In this document: piece by piece, positions 26,437 through 34,105 of the stretch | How the letters are laid out: every line of letters begins with the position of its first letter | How positions within the stretch are numbered: the stretch's first letter is position 1 | Assembly (NCBI GenBank): GCA_000155435.1 | Contig: DS990260.1 | Coordinates: forward strand, 1,855,831 to 1,919,830 | DNA length: 64,000 bases | From: Clostridiales bacterium 1_7_47FAA | GTDB lineage: Bacteria > Bacillota > Clostridia > Lachnospirales > Lachnospiraceae | Direction: 5' to 3' | The notes under the pieces: generated by a model | The model's database searches: none | Told to the model about the DNA's origin: nothing | The model's input: the letters and a program-made list of their open reading frames with translations, nothing else | Translations under genes and position numbers: made by a program

Positions 26437-27342
26437 ATGTTGAATATTATCAATGATATAAATCTCATAGACCCCCGCACCGAGTCACACTACCGCTTCC
26501 ATACACAGCTTGACCCTTCCCAATATCCTCAGGTCCATGATTTCTATGAGATTGTCCTTGTAACTTACAGAAACCTGAACCTGCAGATATGCGGGAACCG
26601 TTTCACCCTGCAGCCCGGAGGGATGGCGTTAATCCGTCCCGGTGATATCCATTCCAAGTCAGGGAAGGACAATGCCCATATCAATCTGGCGTTTCCCTCC
26701 GCAACGATTGACGCACTGTTTGACTACCTATGCAATGAAAAAGAACGGGATGGTTTAAAACAGCTGCCCTACGTTCCTCCTGTCCAGCTAAGCCGACCGG
26801 AACTTTTAAATATCCAGGAAAAGATGCAGCTGCTTAACACCATCCCCCCCAATGAATGTGAAAAAATCAGGACTACCCTGCGCAGCATACTCTTTGATGT
26901 GGTTACCCACTATTTCCTGCCCTCTTTACATTCCAATCATATCCACCAGTCCATCCCCCAATGGCTGGCTTCCGCCCTTACCCTGTGGCAGACCGGTGAA
27001 CACCGCAGCGAGGGGTTGGATTTCTTCTGTGAACACACCGGATATAGTAAGGAACATATCTGCCGTACCTTTAAACGCTGTTTTGACATGGCGCCAACGG
27101 TTTACCTGAACAGGCAGAGGCTCAATTACGCCATCAACCTGCTTCTGCACTCAGACTATTCCGTGACAGATATTGCATACGAATCTGGTTTTTGCAGTCC
27201 CAGCCGTTTTTACCACACCTTCCGTAATACTTATGGAATCTCGCCAAAACAGTTTTGTTCACAGTATCATCCCTCCATATTACCTGAGCAGCCGTTAACA
27301 CAATCTGATAATGAGCAAAGGAGTACTGCAGATAATGCTTGA
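26437..27342 (+). CDS. AraC-family regulator with cupin sensor domain
   Basis: 301 aa. Seen: N-terminal cupin (FYEIVLVTYRNLNLQICGNRFTLQPG... RPGDIH) for ligand sensing, C-terminal AraC double helix-turn-helix (FCEHTGYSKEHICRTFKRCF; VTDIAYESGFCSPSRFYHTFRNTYGISPKQF). Divergent from uxuA by 120 bases and so probably controls the hexuronate operon. Its last 8 bases overlap the ABC ATPase start downstream, which puts both in one transcript. Confidence 0.93.
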   Translation: MLNIINDINLIDPRTESHYRFHTQLDPSQYPQVHDFYEIVLVTYRNLNLQICGNRFTLQPGGMALIRPGDIHSKSGKDNAHINLAFPSATIDALFDYLCNEKERDGLKQLPYVPPVQLSRPELLNIQEKMQLLNTIPPNECEKIRTTLRSILFDVVTHYFLPSLHSNHIHQSIPQWLASALTLWQTGEHRSEGLDFFCEHTGYSKEHICRTFKRCFDMAPTVYLNRQRLNYAINLLLHSDYSVTDIAYESGFCSPSRFYHTFRNTYGISPKQFCSQYHPSILPEQPLTQSDNEQRSTADNA

Positions 27343-28306
27343 AGTTCAATCCCTCACAAAATATTATGGGAAATCCATGGCAATTGAGGATATCAGCTTT
27401 TCCGTGGGCCGCGGAGAAATAGTAGGTCTCTTAGGCCATAACGGTTCCGGAAAATCCACCACCATGGGCATCATGACCGGGTGCCTGGCCGCATCCTCGG
27501 GACAGGTCCTGATAGATGGGGCCGATATTGCAACGAATCCGGAACAAGCCAAAGGAAAGCTTGGATATCTTCCTGAGATTCCTCCTGTTTATCCTGACAT
27601 GACGGTAGAAGAACAGTTGACATTCGCGTCACGGCTCCGGGCTATCCCTGCTGCTGACTGTCCTGATGCAGTGGATGATGCATGCAGGAAACTGAATATA
27701 ACGGGTGTCAGACACCGTCTGATTGAAAACCTTTCAAAGGGCTATCGCCAGAGGGTGGGGTTTGCCCAGGCCATTCTCGGCAATCCTCCCCTCATCATTC
27801 TGGACGAGCCGACGGTCGGGATGGATCCCGGACAGATCATCGAGCTGCGCAATGTCATATCAGAACTGGGAAAAGAGCGTACCATCATACTCAGTTCCCA
27901 TATCCTTTCCGAGATTACGGCTGTCTGCAGCCGTATCATCATACTAAGCAACGGCCATCTGGTTGCTGATGATACACCGGAAAGGCTGCTTCATGCCGGA
28001 GATTCCGCCAGCCGTATTTACCTGTGTACTTCTGCGCTCCCGAAGATACTCCTTCCCCGTCTGGCCCATGAATGCGGCCTATGGAATGTGGAAAGCTGCG
28101 GGTCTGTCCTGGAAGGAAGATGGGATTATATCCTCTCCCCTGATGATGAAAGCCTTTTCTATCAGAAACTTCCTTTGCTGATCCAGGAAGCCGGGGCATC
28201 CATCTATGTACTGAAACCATTAGAGCAAGGGCTGGAACAGGTATTTCTGCAGCTTACCCAGGACAGACGTCATAAGGAGACTTCCCATGAAAGCAATTTA
28301 TCGTAA
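27335..28306 (+). CDS. ABC transporter ATPase, GldA/CcmA-like
   Basis: 323 aa. Seen: Walker A GHNGSGKST near residue 38-46, Q loop LPEIPPVYPDMT, signature LSKGYRQR and Walker B IILDEPT. The C-terminal 100 residues are typical of ABC-2 exporters. Overlaps the AraC gene by 8 bases and the permease by 20. With the following three genes it forms a GldA-GldF-GldG-like exporter, substrate unknown. An ATG at 27311 lacks a ribosome site. Confidence 0.93.
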   Translation: MLEVQSLTKYYGKSMAIEDISFSVGRGEIVGLLGHNGSGKSTTMGIMTGCLAASSGQVLIDGADIATNPEQAKGKLGYLPEIPPVYPDMTVEEQLTFASRLRAIPAADCPDAVDDACRKLNITGVRHRLIENLSKGYRQRVGFAQAILGNPPLIILDEPTVGMDPGQIIELRNVISELGKERTIILSSHILSEITAVCSRIIILSNGHLVADDTPERLLHAGDSASRIYLCTSALPKILLPRLAHECGLWNVESCGSVLEGRWDYILSPDDESLFYQKLPLLIQEAGASIYVLKPLEQGLEQVFLQLTQDRRHKETSHESNLS

Positions 28307-28991
28307 AGAGCTGGGCGGATATTTCCATACCATGTCCGGTTATGTTTATCTGTCCATATTCCTGATGATCAGCGGATATTACTTTGTGACTGGAAACCTG
28401 CTGTCAGGTAACGGGGATATGAAAAATTATTTTTCATCCATGGTCCAAGCGGGCATGTTCCTTCTTCCCATGCTGACCATGCGTTCTTTTGCAGAGGAAC
28501 AGAAAACAGGAACCAACCAGCTTTTAATGTCCTCTCCCGTATCCGGCCCTGGAATTGTAACAGGGAAATTCCTGGCTGTCCTCACGGTCTTTGCCATCGG
28601 ACAGTCTGTCAGCCTGATATATGGCGCAATTCTTGCCGCCTATGGACAATTTGACCCTTATCTCCTGTCAGGCAGCCTGGCCGGAACTATTTTGGCCGCA
28701 TCGGCCTTCATATCCATTGGTCTGTTCATAAGTTCCGTCACTGACAGCCAGGTGGTGGCCGGGGTCATCAGCTACAGCATCCTTATGGGGTTATGGCTCA
28801 TCGGATATATAGGAACCTTCCTGTCCTCATCCCCCCTCAAGGCGCTGGCTTCCTATCTGTCCTTATCATCGAAATTCATGGAATTTTCCATGGGACTCCT
28901 GTCCTTGACCTCTGTCACCTATTACATCAGCATTGCTTTCCTGTTTCTCTTTTTTACCATATTGATGCAGGAACGGCGCCGCATCTGCTAG
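28287..28991 (+). CDS. ABC-2 permease, GldF-like
   Basis: 234 aa with about six spans. Seen: YFHTMSGYVYLSIFLMISGYYF at the N terminus and the conserved FAEEQKTGTNQLLMSSPV loop, typical of GldF/NosY permeases. Start follows AAGGAGACTTCCC. Works with the ATPase upstream. Confidence 0.92.
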   Translation: MKAIYRKELGGYFHTMSGYVYLSIFLMISGYYFVTGNLLSGNGDMKNYFSSMVQAGMFLLPMLTMRSFAEEQKTGTNQLLMSSPVSGPGIVTGKFLAVLTVFAIGQSVSLIYGAILAAYGQFDPYLLSGSLAGTILAASAFISIGLFISSVTDSQVVAGVISYSILMGLWLIGYIGTFLSSSPLKALASYLSLSSKFMEFSMGLLSLTSVTYYISIAFLFLFFTILMQERRRIC

Positions 28992-29003
28992 GAGGGAATT
29001 GAA

Positions 29004-30368
29004 ATGAAACCATTCACATCGGCCTTTTATATCAAAAGTGCAGCATTACTGGCAGCCGCAGTTATGATACTGTCTAACATAGCCGCTGACCATGCCGAAA
29101 AACAATTCGGACTCAGGCTTGATATGACAGCCAGCCATTTCTACCATCTGACCGATACCACGAAGGACACAGTTTCATCCCTGACATCACCCGTTACCAT
29201 AACCGTATTAAATTCCAGGGAAGCCTTTCTGCCAATTATGCGCGAAATCCTGGACCGGTATGATACCGCCGGTTCCAATCTGGAGGTAGGGTATATAGAC
29301 CCTTATATAAACCCTGCCATTGCAGAGGATTTAAAAAACAAAGGATATAGTGCCGCCATGGACAATCTGGTTGTCTCCGGTCCCTCTGCAACAAAGGTCC
29401 TTGCGCTTGAGGATATGTTTACGACCGGCCCTTCCGGGGCAGTTACCGGCATAGCCGCCGAACAGATGCTGACCAGTGCCATACTCTATGTTTCACGGGA
29501 GCAGGTTGGAATTGTCAGTTTTTCTGACGGACATGGCGAAAAACCCTCCGACACCCTCATCAACCTTTTTGAACAGAATAACTACCATATTGACCATACA
29601 ACGCTATCCCTTCAGGATATTCAGGAGGATACCTCCCTGTTTATTCTCGCCGCACCGTCCAGGGACTTTTCCGATATGGAGATTGGGAAATTAGAACAGT
29701 ACCTTACATGCGGAGGCCGGATACTGGCCTTCCTTCCACCAGATACCGCCGAACTTCTTCCCACACTCTCCGGTTATCTGGAAGAATGGGGGATTGGGAC
29801 AACCAATGGGATAATAGAGGATACCAGGCTTAATGCGGATGCAAATGCAACCCATATCGTACCTGTCTATGCTTCCCATCCCATAAACCAGACATTAGGG
29901 AACTCCCGTATCTACCCTATCCTCCCTGTCTGTACGCCATTAAACCAGCTTTTCATCCGGCAAGGTACCGTGACTACATCCAAAATACTTTATTCTTCAC
30001 CCAATGCAACGGTTAAAAATACCCAAAAGAGCGGCAGAAATGGCCCTTTTACCCTCGCGCTCTCTGCTGAAAAGCAATTGTCAGCCGGTAATACCGCCCG
30101 GATGATAGTCATCGGCAGCAAAGGAATTTATAATGATTTTCAGATGGATTCACCCAGCACTGCTAACCGTGACTTTCTTTTACAGGCCGTAAACTGGTGT
30201 ACTGAAACTGATTTTCAACTGAACATACCGGTAAAATCCCTGGATCAGAAGCCCATAACCGTATTGTCCTATCAGGGGGCTGTTATGGCTGCTGTATTCA
30301 TCATGGTCCTTCCAGCCAGTGTTTTCATAACCGGTATATGCATCCGCAGGCGGAGGAAACATCTATGA
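29004..30368 (+). CDS. GldG-family ABC-associated protein
   Basis: 454 aa. Seen: N-terminal span near 10-26, a large extracellular portion with SREAFLPIMREILDRY and VGIVSFSDGHGEKPSDTLINLF, and a C-terminal span (AVMAAVFIMVLPASVFITGI) followed by a basic tail. GldG proteins accompany GldAF ABC exporters in gliding bacteria and in many non-gliding Firmicutes, where the function is unknown. Start follows AGGAGGG. Confidence 0.88.
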   Translation: MKPFTSAFYIKSAALLAAAVMILSNIAADHAEKQFGLRLDMTASHFYHLTDTTKDTVSSLTSPVTITVLNSREAFLPIMREILDRYDTAGSNLEVGYIDPYINPAIAEDLKNKGYSAAMDNLVVSGPSATKVLALEDMFTTGPSGAVTGIAAEQMLTSAILYVSREQVGIVSFSDGHGEKPSDTLINLFEQNNYHIDHTTLSLQDIQEDTSLFILAAPSRDFSDMEIGKLEQYLTCGGRILAFLPPDTAELLPTLSGYLEEWGIGTTNGIIEDTRLNADANATHIVPVYASHPINQTLGNSRIYPILPVCTPLNQLFIRQGTVTTSKILYSSPNATVKNTQKSGRNGPFTLALSAEKQLSAGNTARMIVIGSKGIYNDFQMDSPSTANRDFLLQAVNWCTETDFQLNIPVKSLDQKPITVLSYQGAVMAAVFIMVLPASVFITGICIRRRRKHL

Positions 30369-31726
30369 GTACAATCAAAAAATGGAATCATGTATTGTCC
30401 GGCCTGTCCATAGGCCTTGTCTTCCTGCTGCTGTTTCTCTTGTTCCATTCCAGCCAGGGCCACCTGGACAGCCCTGAACTACCGCCTATAACAGATTTCC
30501 CTGTAAGCAGCATCAATGCTATTGCCATCAACCACTCCACTGATTCAATCGGATTGATTCTGCATCCGACCGGAATTGAACTCCTTAATCAGGCGTCAGA
30601 TGGTTACTCCCAGCAAAAGCTTTCTGCCCTTGTATACAAAATATGCCATCTGTCCGCATTGCGGATCATTCACCCCTCACAGGATACAGATTACTCTTTA
30701 TCCCAATATGGACTTGATACCCCCTCTTCATCCATCAGTCTGATTCCCGCCCAAGGGGAAACCATGCGGTTCTATCTTGGTAATAAGAATCCAATCGATG
30801 GCTCCTGTTATGCAAAGACGGAACATGATGACACCGTTTATCTTATCAGCCCGGACGATACCTCCATGTTAACCCAGTCCCTTTCCCAGCTCAGGATTTT
30901 AGATTTATATCCCCCGCTTGCAGCGGACCAGCTTGAAAAGCTTGAAAAGCTGCAGGTAACCTGTGACGGGCGCACGTGGTCCATCCTCCGGGGCGCCGAT
31001 GATTCCGGAAGCCTCTATCACCTGTCAGAACCGGTACAGCTTCCTCTGGACTGGCAGACTGCTTATAAAAAAATAATGGAACCATTTCTAAAACTGGTTC
31101 CAGATACTTTCCTGTCTGATTTTGCATCACCAAGTGAATATGGTTTGGACCATCCATCCATAACCCTGACGGCCGTAATTGACGGAAACGAATACGTCTC
31201 TTACTTTTCACCTGCTGACGGCGACCGTTGGTACTGTATGTCCAGGCAAACTTCACAAATCTGCAGCATTCCCGCAGGGCTTGTAAGCTTCATGACACAG
31301 GACTATATGGAATTCTTAAGTAATTCCGTGTATTCCAGAAATCTGGCTGATATTTCCTCCTTAACCATCTCAAAGAATGGGGAATCGCAGGAAATCCAAA
31401 TCTCAGGCGACGGCATTTATCTGGAAAGCAGGGCAGGGAACCAGGTTTATGATTACCAGATGCTGGCGGATTTCCATAAACACATCACTGCCATCCCCGC
31501 TGCCGGCCTGATGGAATCCTCTGATATAGTAAACACCGCCCCCTTCATGGCACTGACGTTTACCCTCCGCAATGGGCACACTGATATTCTAGAGTTCCTT
31601 CCGGTCTCAGACCGTCTGTGTGCCATATCGGTAAACGGGAACATTGATTTTCTTACCTATACTTCCGTACTGCGGGATATCGTAACCTATTTTGAGGCCT
31701 TTACTGGAAAATCATTTGATGATTAG
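30365..31726 (+). CDS. DUF4340 protein, partner of the GldG-like exporter
   Basis: 453 aa. Seen: one N-terminal span near residues 10-28, then an extracellular repeat-rich region with paired blocks such as LDTPSSSISLIPAQGETMRFYLG and LDHPSITLTAVIDGNEYVS, the DUF4340 pattern. Overlaps the GldG-like gene by 4 bases (ATGA). Its start at 30365 follows GGAGG. Biochemical role unknown. Confidence 0.88.
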   Translation: MSTIKKWNHVLSGLSIGLVFLLLFLLFHSSQGHLDSPELPPITDFPVSSINAIAINHSTDSIGLILHPTGIELLNQASDGYSQQKLSALVYKICHLSALRIIHPSQDTDYSLSQYGLDTPSSSISLIPAQGETMRFYLGNKNPIDGSCYAKTEHDDTVYLISPDDTSMLTQSLSQLRILDLYPPLAADQLEKLEKLQVTCDGRTWSILRGADDSGSLYHLSEPVQLPLDWQTAYKKIMEPFLKLVPDTFLSDFASPSEYGLDHPSITLTAVIDGNEYVSYFSPADGDRWYCMSRQTSQICSIPAGLVSFMTQDYMEFLSNSVYSRNLADISSLTISKNGESQEIQISGDGIYLESRAGNQVYDYQMLADFHKHITAIPAAGLMESSDIVNTAPFMALTFTLRNGHTDILEFLPVSDRLCAISVNGNIDFLTYTSVLRDIVTYFEAFTGKSFDD

Positions 31727-31823
31727 CCCGGACCATATCATATAACAGCAACAGATATTCGGAATAAAGCAGATTAATCCCCATTCTCCCCGGGTTGGCC
31801 GGAGAAGCATCCATCTACCAGGG

Positions 31824-32114
31824 CTAACTCCGGCTGGCCTTCATCTGTCTTTGTCCTTGGCAACTGAATGGTATGATGGTCTTTCCGGTTAAGTCATATT
31901 CCTCCATATCACCCACGGTCCCTGCAATCATATGGGCAATGATACTGGTGTAGTGAGAAATAGGCCACTAAAAGATGGGTCGGATTTCCTTCCCCTGAGG
32001 ACACCGCTGCGCCGTCCTCACCACTGCTTCCACCAGAGCCTCCACAGGCGGAAAGTGATGGCACCATCACAAGGGTAAGGAATACCGTGCCCATTTTTTC
32101 AACCTATTGTTCAT
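31824..32114 (-). pseudogene. Remnant of a flavodoxin-like lipoprotein gene
   Basis: On the minus strand MNNRLKK runs out of frame at an A6 run; the next frame resumes with TVFLTLVMVPSLSAC, a lipobox. A Gly/Ser linker and HLLVAYFS follow, the start of a flavodoxin fold. The middle is missing, and a third frame shows SIIAHMIA and YDLTGKTIIPF, which I recall from later in such proteins. At least two frame breaks and an internal deletion make it non-functional. The flanks (31727-31823, 32115-32192) show nothing else. Confidence 0.65.
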
Positions 32115-32192
32115 ATGTTACCTTATAAATTTATCGAACACTCCCACCATCACTTCCATCCAAAATACCTATTCTTCAGCTCAAGTTCCAAA

Positions 32193-32906
32193 TCAAACAG
32201 CATAATGATTCATATCACAAAAATCCTGACATTTTAAACTCTCTGATGTAAACTCCATAACAAATGTTTCGTTTGAAAGAAAATCAAATGCCTCTTTTAA
32301 TTTTTTTATATCATCATCCTGATAAATGCCCGGTTTATAGTATGCTAATGTAATGTGAGGCGTCATTTGATAACCTACAGGGTATATCCTTTCTAAACAT
32401 TCATATAAATCCATCAATTTATCGCAGTCCGGATTACTATACGGCTCCAGGCCTAATACAACGCTTGAGTGGACCATGTTAAAAACACAGATGGTCTTTA
32501 GTCTTATAATCCATGATTCTTTACATACATTTTCCATGAATATCTTTGCCTTTTCCCTAATAAGGCAAATCTCCTCATCCACAACATTTTCCGGCCGGCC
32601 ATTGACCAAATCATGAAGTGTCATATGAAATGTATTTTCGTTCAAACGCTCTGCAAACATACCCTGACATTTAGAATATAATATATCCTGCATATATTTT
32701 AATTTTTTCCTTACAATTTTTGTTTTTGCATCATTTAAATCCAGAGAAAATAAAATTGTATTACCGATGTATTTCTTAAACTTCCCCGAAGCATCTACCT
32801 TATCATTTAAACTGCTGTTTGTACAAAAGCACCCATCATGATTCATATAAAGGCTATTGTATTCAAAATCATAGACCCGCTCTCTAAATTGATTCAATGT
32901 TTCCAT
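32193..32906 (-). CDS. 2H phosphoesterase-like protein (RNA ligase / cyclic phosphodiesterase fold)
   Basis: 237 aa. Seen: two H-x-T/S-type motifs, HMT at 94-96 (NTFHMTLHDL) and HIT at 184-186 (MTPHITLAYY), with the spacing of the two-His phosphoesterase superfamily, whose members act on cyclic phosphate or 2'-5' linkages in RNA or nucleotides. The start at 32906 follows GGGGGTGG, 19 bases after the HD-hydrolase stop. Last gene of the long minus-strand run. Exact substrate unknown. Confidence 0.75.
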   Translation of the reverse strand: METLNQFRERVYDFEYNSLYMNHDGCFCTNSSLNDKVDASGKFKKYIGNTILFSLDLNDAKTKIVRKKLKYMQDILYSKCQGMFAERLNENTFHMTLHDLVNGRPENVVDEEICLIREKAKIFMENVCKESWIIRLKTICVFNMVHSSVVLGLEPYSNPDCDKLMDLYECLERIYPVGYQMTPHITLAYYKPGIYQDDDIKKLKEAFDFLSNETFVMEFTSESLKCQDFCDMNHYAV

Positions 32907-32925
32907 CTTACCACCCCCGTAATCC

Positions 32926-33636
32926 TTACCCGGAATCATCCCTAAAAATATGATTCTGTTTTTCCGAATCCATCTTTTCCAGCATCATTCCCATACTGGA
33001 GTTAAGCGCCTCAATATTTCTCTTTAATATTCCAAATACATTGGTAAATTCAGGATAATATTTCTTACAGTACGATGCCATGGGTATTAAAAACAACTGT
33101 GTCTCCCGTAGATATTTACGCATTTTATCATTGGAAAATGTATATAAAGTGCTGCTATTATGCAGACGGTCGCTGAGCTTAATCAATGCCGCTTTCGGGT
33201 TCGCTTCAATCCGTTTAAAATACTTGCCCAGCTCATAATCATCCAATCCCGGTTCCTTGGTTAAAAGCTGGATGATTTCCAGAACCTCTTCTTCCAAATG
33301 GTATTGACGTATAAGTTCCTCGCCGTTAAAAGGTAATTTTTCATGACAGTCTTCAAGTACATCATGAAGCAATGAAGCTGATAACGTAATATCATCATTG
33401 ACCCCATAGCTAATCAATGTGGTACAGACCTTAAGCGGATGACATATGTAAGGGTCCCCATCCTTTCGGTACTGTCCATCATGCAATTTTCTTGCTACAG
33501 GGAGGGATACAAGAACCTGCTGCAGATTCCGGCCGAATGCAAACCCTTTTATAAACATATAGGATTTAATGTACCTGGCAGTATCATTTTCATTGAACTC
33601 GTCGTTCATCACAATATACTCCTTGGTTGTTTCCAT
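32926..33636 (-). CDS. HD-domain hydrolase, SpoT/MESH-like
   Basis: 236 aa. Seen: VARKLHDGQYRKDGDPYICHPL near 47-68 (His66), HDVLED at 91-96 and KLSDRLHN at 143-150, which are the metal and substrate blocks of (p)ppGpp hydrolase-type HD domains. No synthetase, TGS or ACT domain, so it resembles a stand-alone small alarmone hydrolase. The start at 33636 follows AAAGGAGG and lies within the 3' end of the upstream gene. Pairing with a 2H phosphoesterase suggests nucleotide-signal removal; this is inference. Confidence 0.8.
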   Translation of the reverse strand: METTKEYIVMNDEFNENDTARYIKSYMFIKGFAFGRNLQQVLVSLPVARKLHDGQYRKDGDPYICHPLKVCTTLISYGVNDDITLSASLLHDVLEDCHEKLPFNGEELIRQYHLEEEVLEIIQLLTKEPGLDDYELGKYFKRIEANPKAALIKLSDRLHNSSTLYTFSNDKMRKYLRETQLFLIPMASYCKKYYPEFTNVFGILKRNIEALNSSMGMMLEKMDSEKQNHIFRDDSG

Positions 33637-34027
33637 AAAATCCTCCTTTATACCATCCAATCTCATCCACAGTCAAAAACCCATATTTTATAAATACCAA
33701 AGGAGTGCCCTGTCTGAGTTTATCCAATAATCCGGCATCGCCGTTTACGATTTTCTTAAACGCATCCTCATCTGTCACTATTGTCCTTCCTATGTTTATA
33801 ACCCCTGTATATTGGAATTCCGGATTTAAATACTCCAAAAGCGCTAAAAGATATCTTATTTCAACATATCTCCACGTTTTAGTATAAAAACCGATTTTGG
33901 TATAATAATTACCCAAAAATGTCTCCTTGCCGTCCTTCTTCAATTCATCCCGCAATAACTTTCTTAACACAGTAAGACTTTGATATCCGATATAATCCAC
34001 ATCTGTTTCTATTTCCCATTTATCCAT
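33590..34027 (-). CDS. Uncharacterised protein upstream of the HD hydrolase
   Basis: 145 aa, not recognised. Seen: aromatic- and Lys/Asp-rich soluble protein, no membrane segment, no clear motif. The start follows AGGAGG. Its last 47 bases overlap the start of the HD-hydrolase gene, so the two are translationally linked. Part of the minus-strand run with small gaps. Confidence 0.65.
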   Translation of the reverse strand: MDKWEIETDVDYIGYQSLTVLRKLLRDELKKDGKETFLGNYYTKIGFYTKTWRYVEIRYLLALLEYLNPEFQYTGVINIGRTIVTDEDAFKKIVNGDAGLLDKLRQGTPLVFIKYGFLTVDEIGWYKGGFYGNNQGVYCDERRVQ

Positions 34028-34105
34028 ACCCTATAACGCCTCCTGCCCGTTCACATAAGTCCTGTCATTTTACCTTTCCCTCTTTTACATTCCTTCCATT
34101 ACAGT

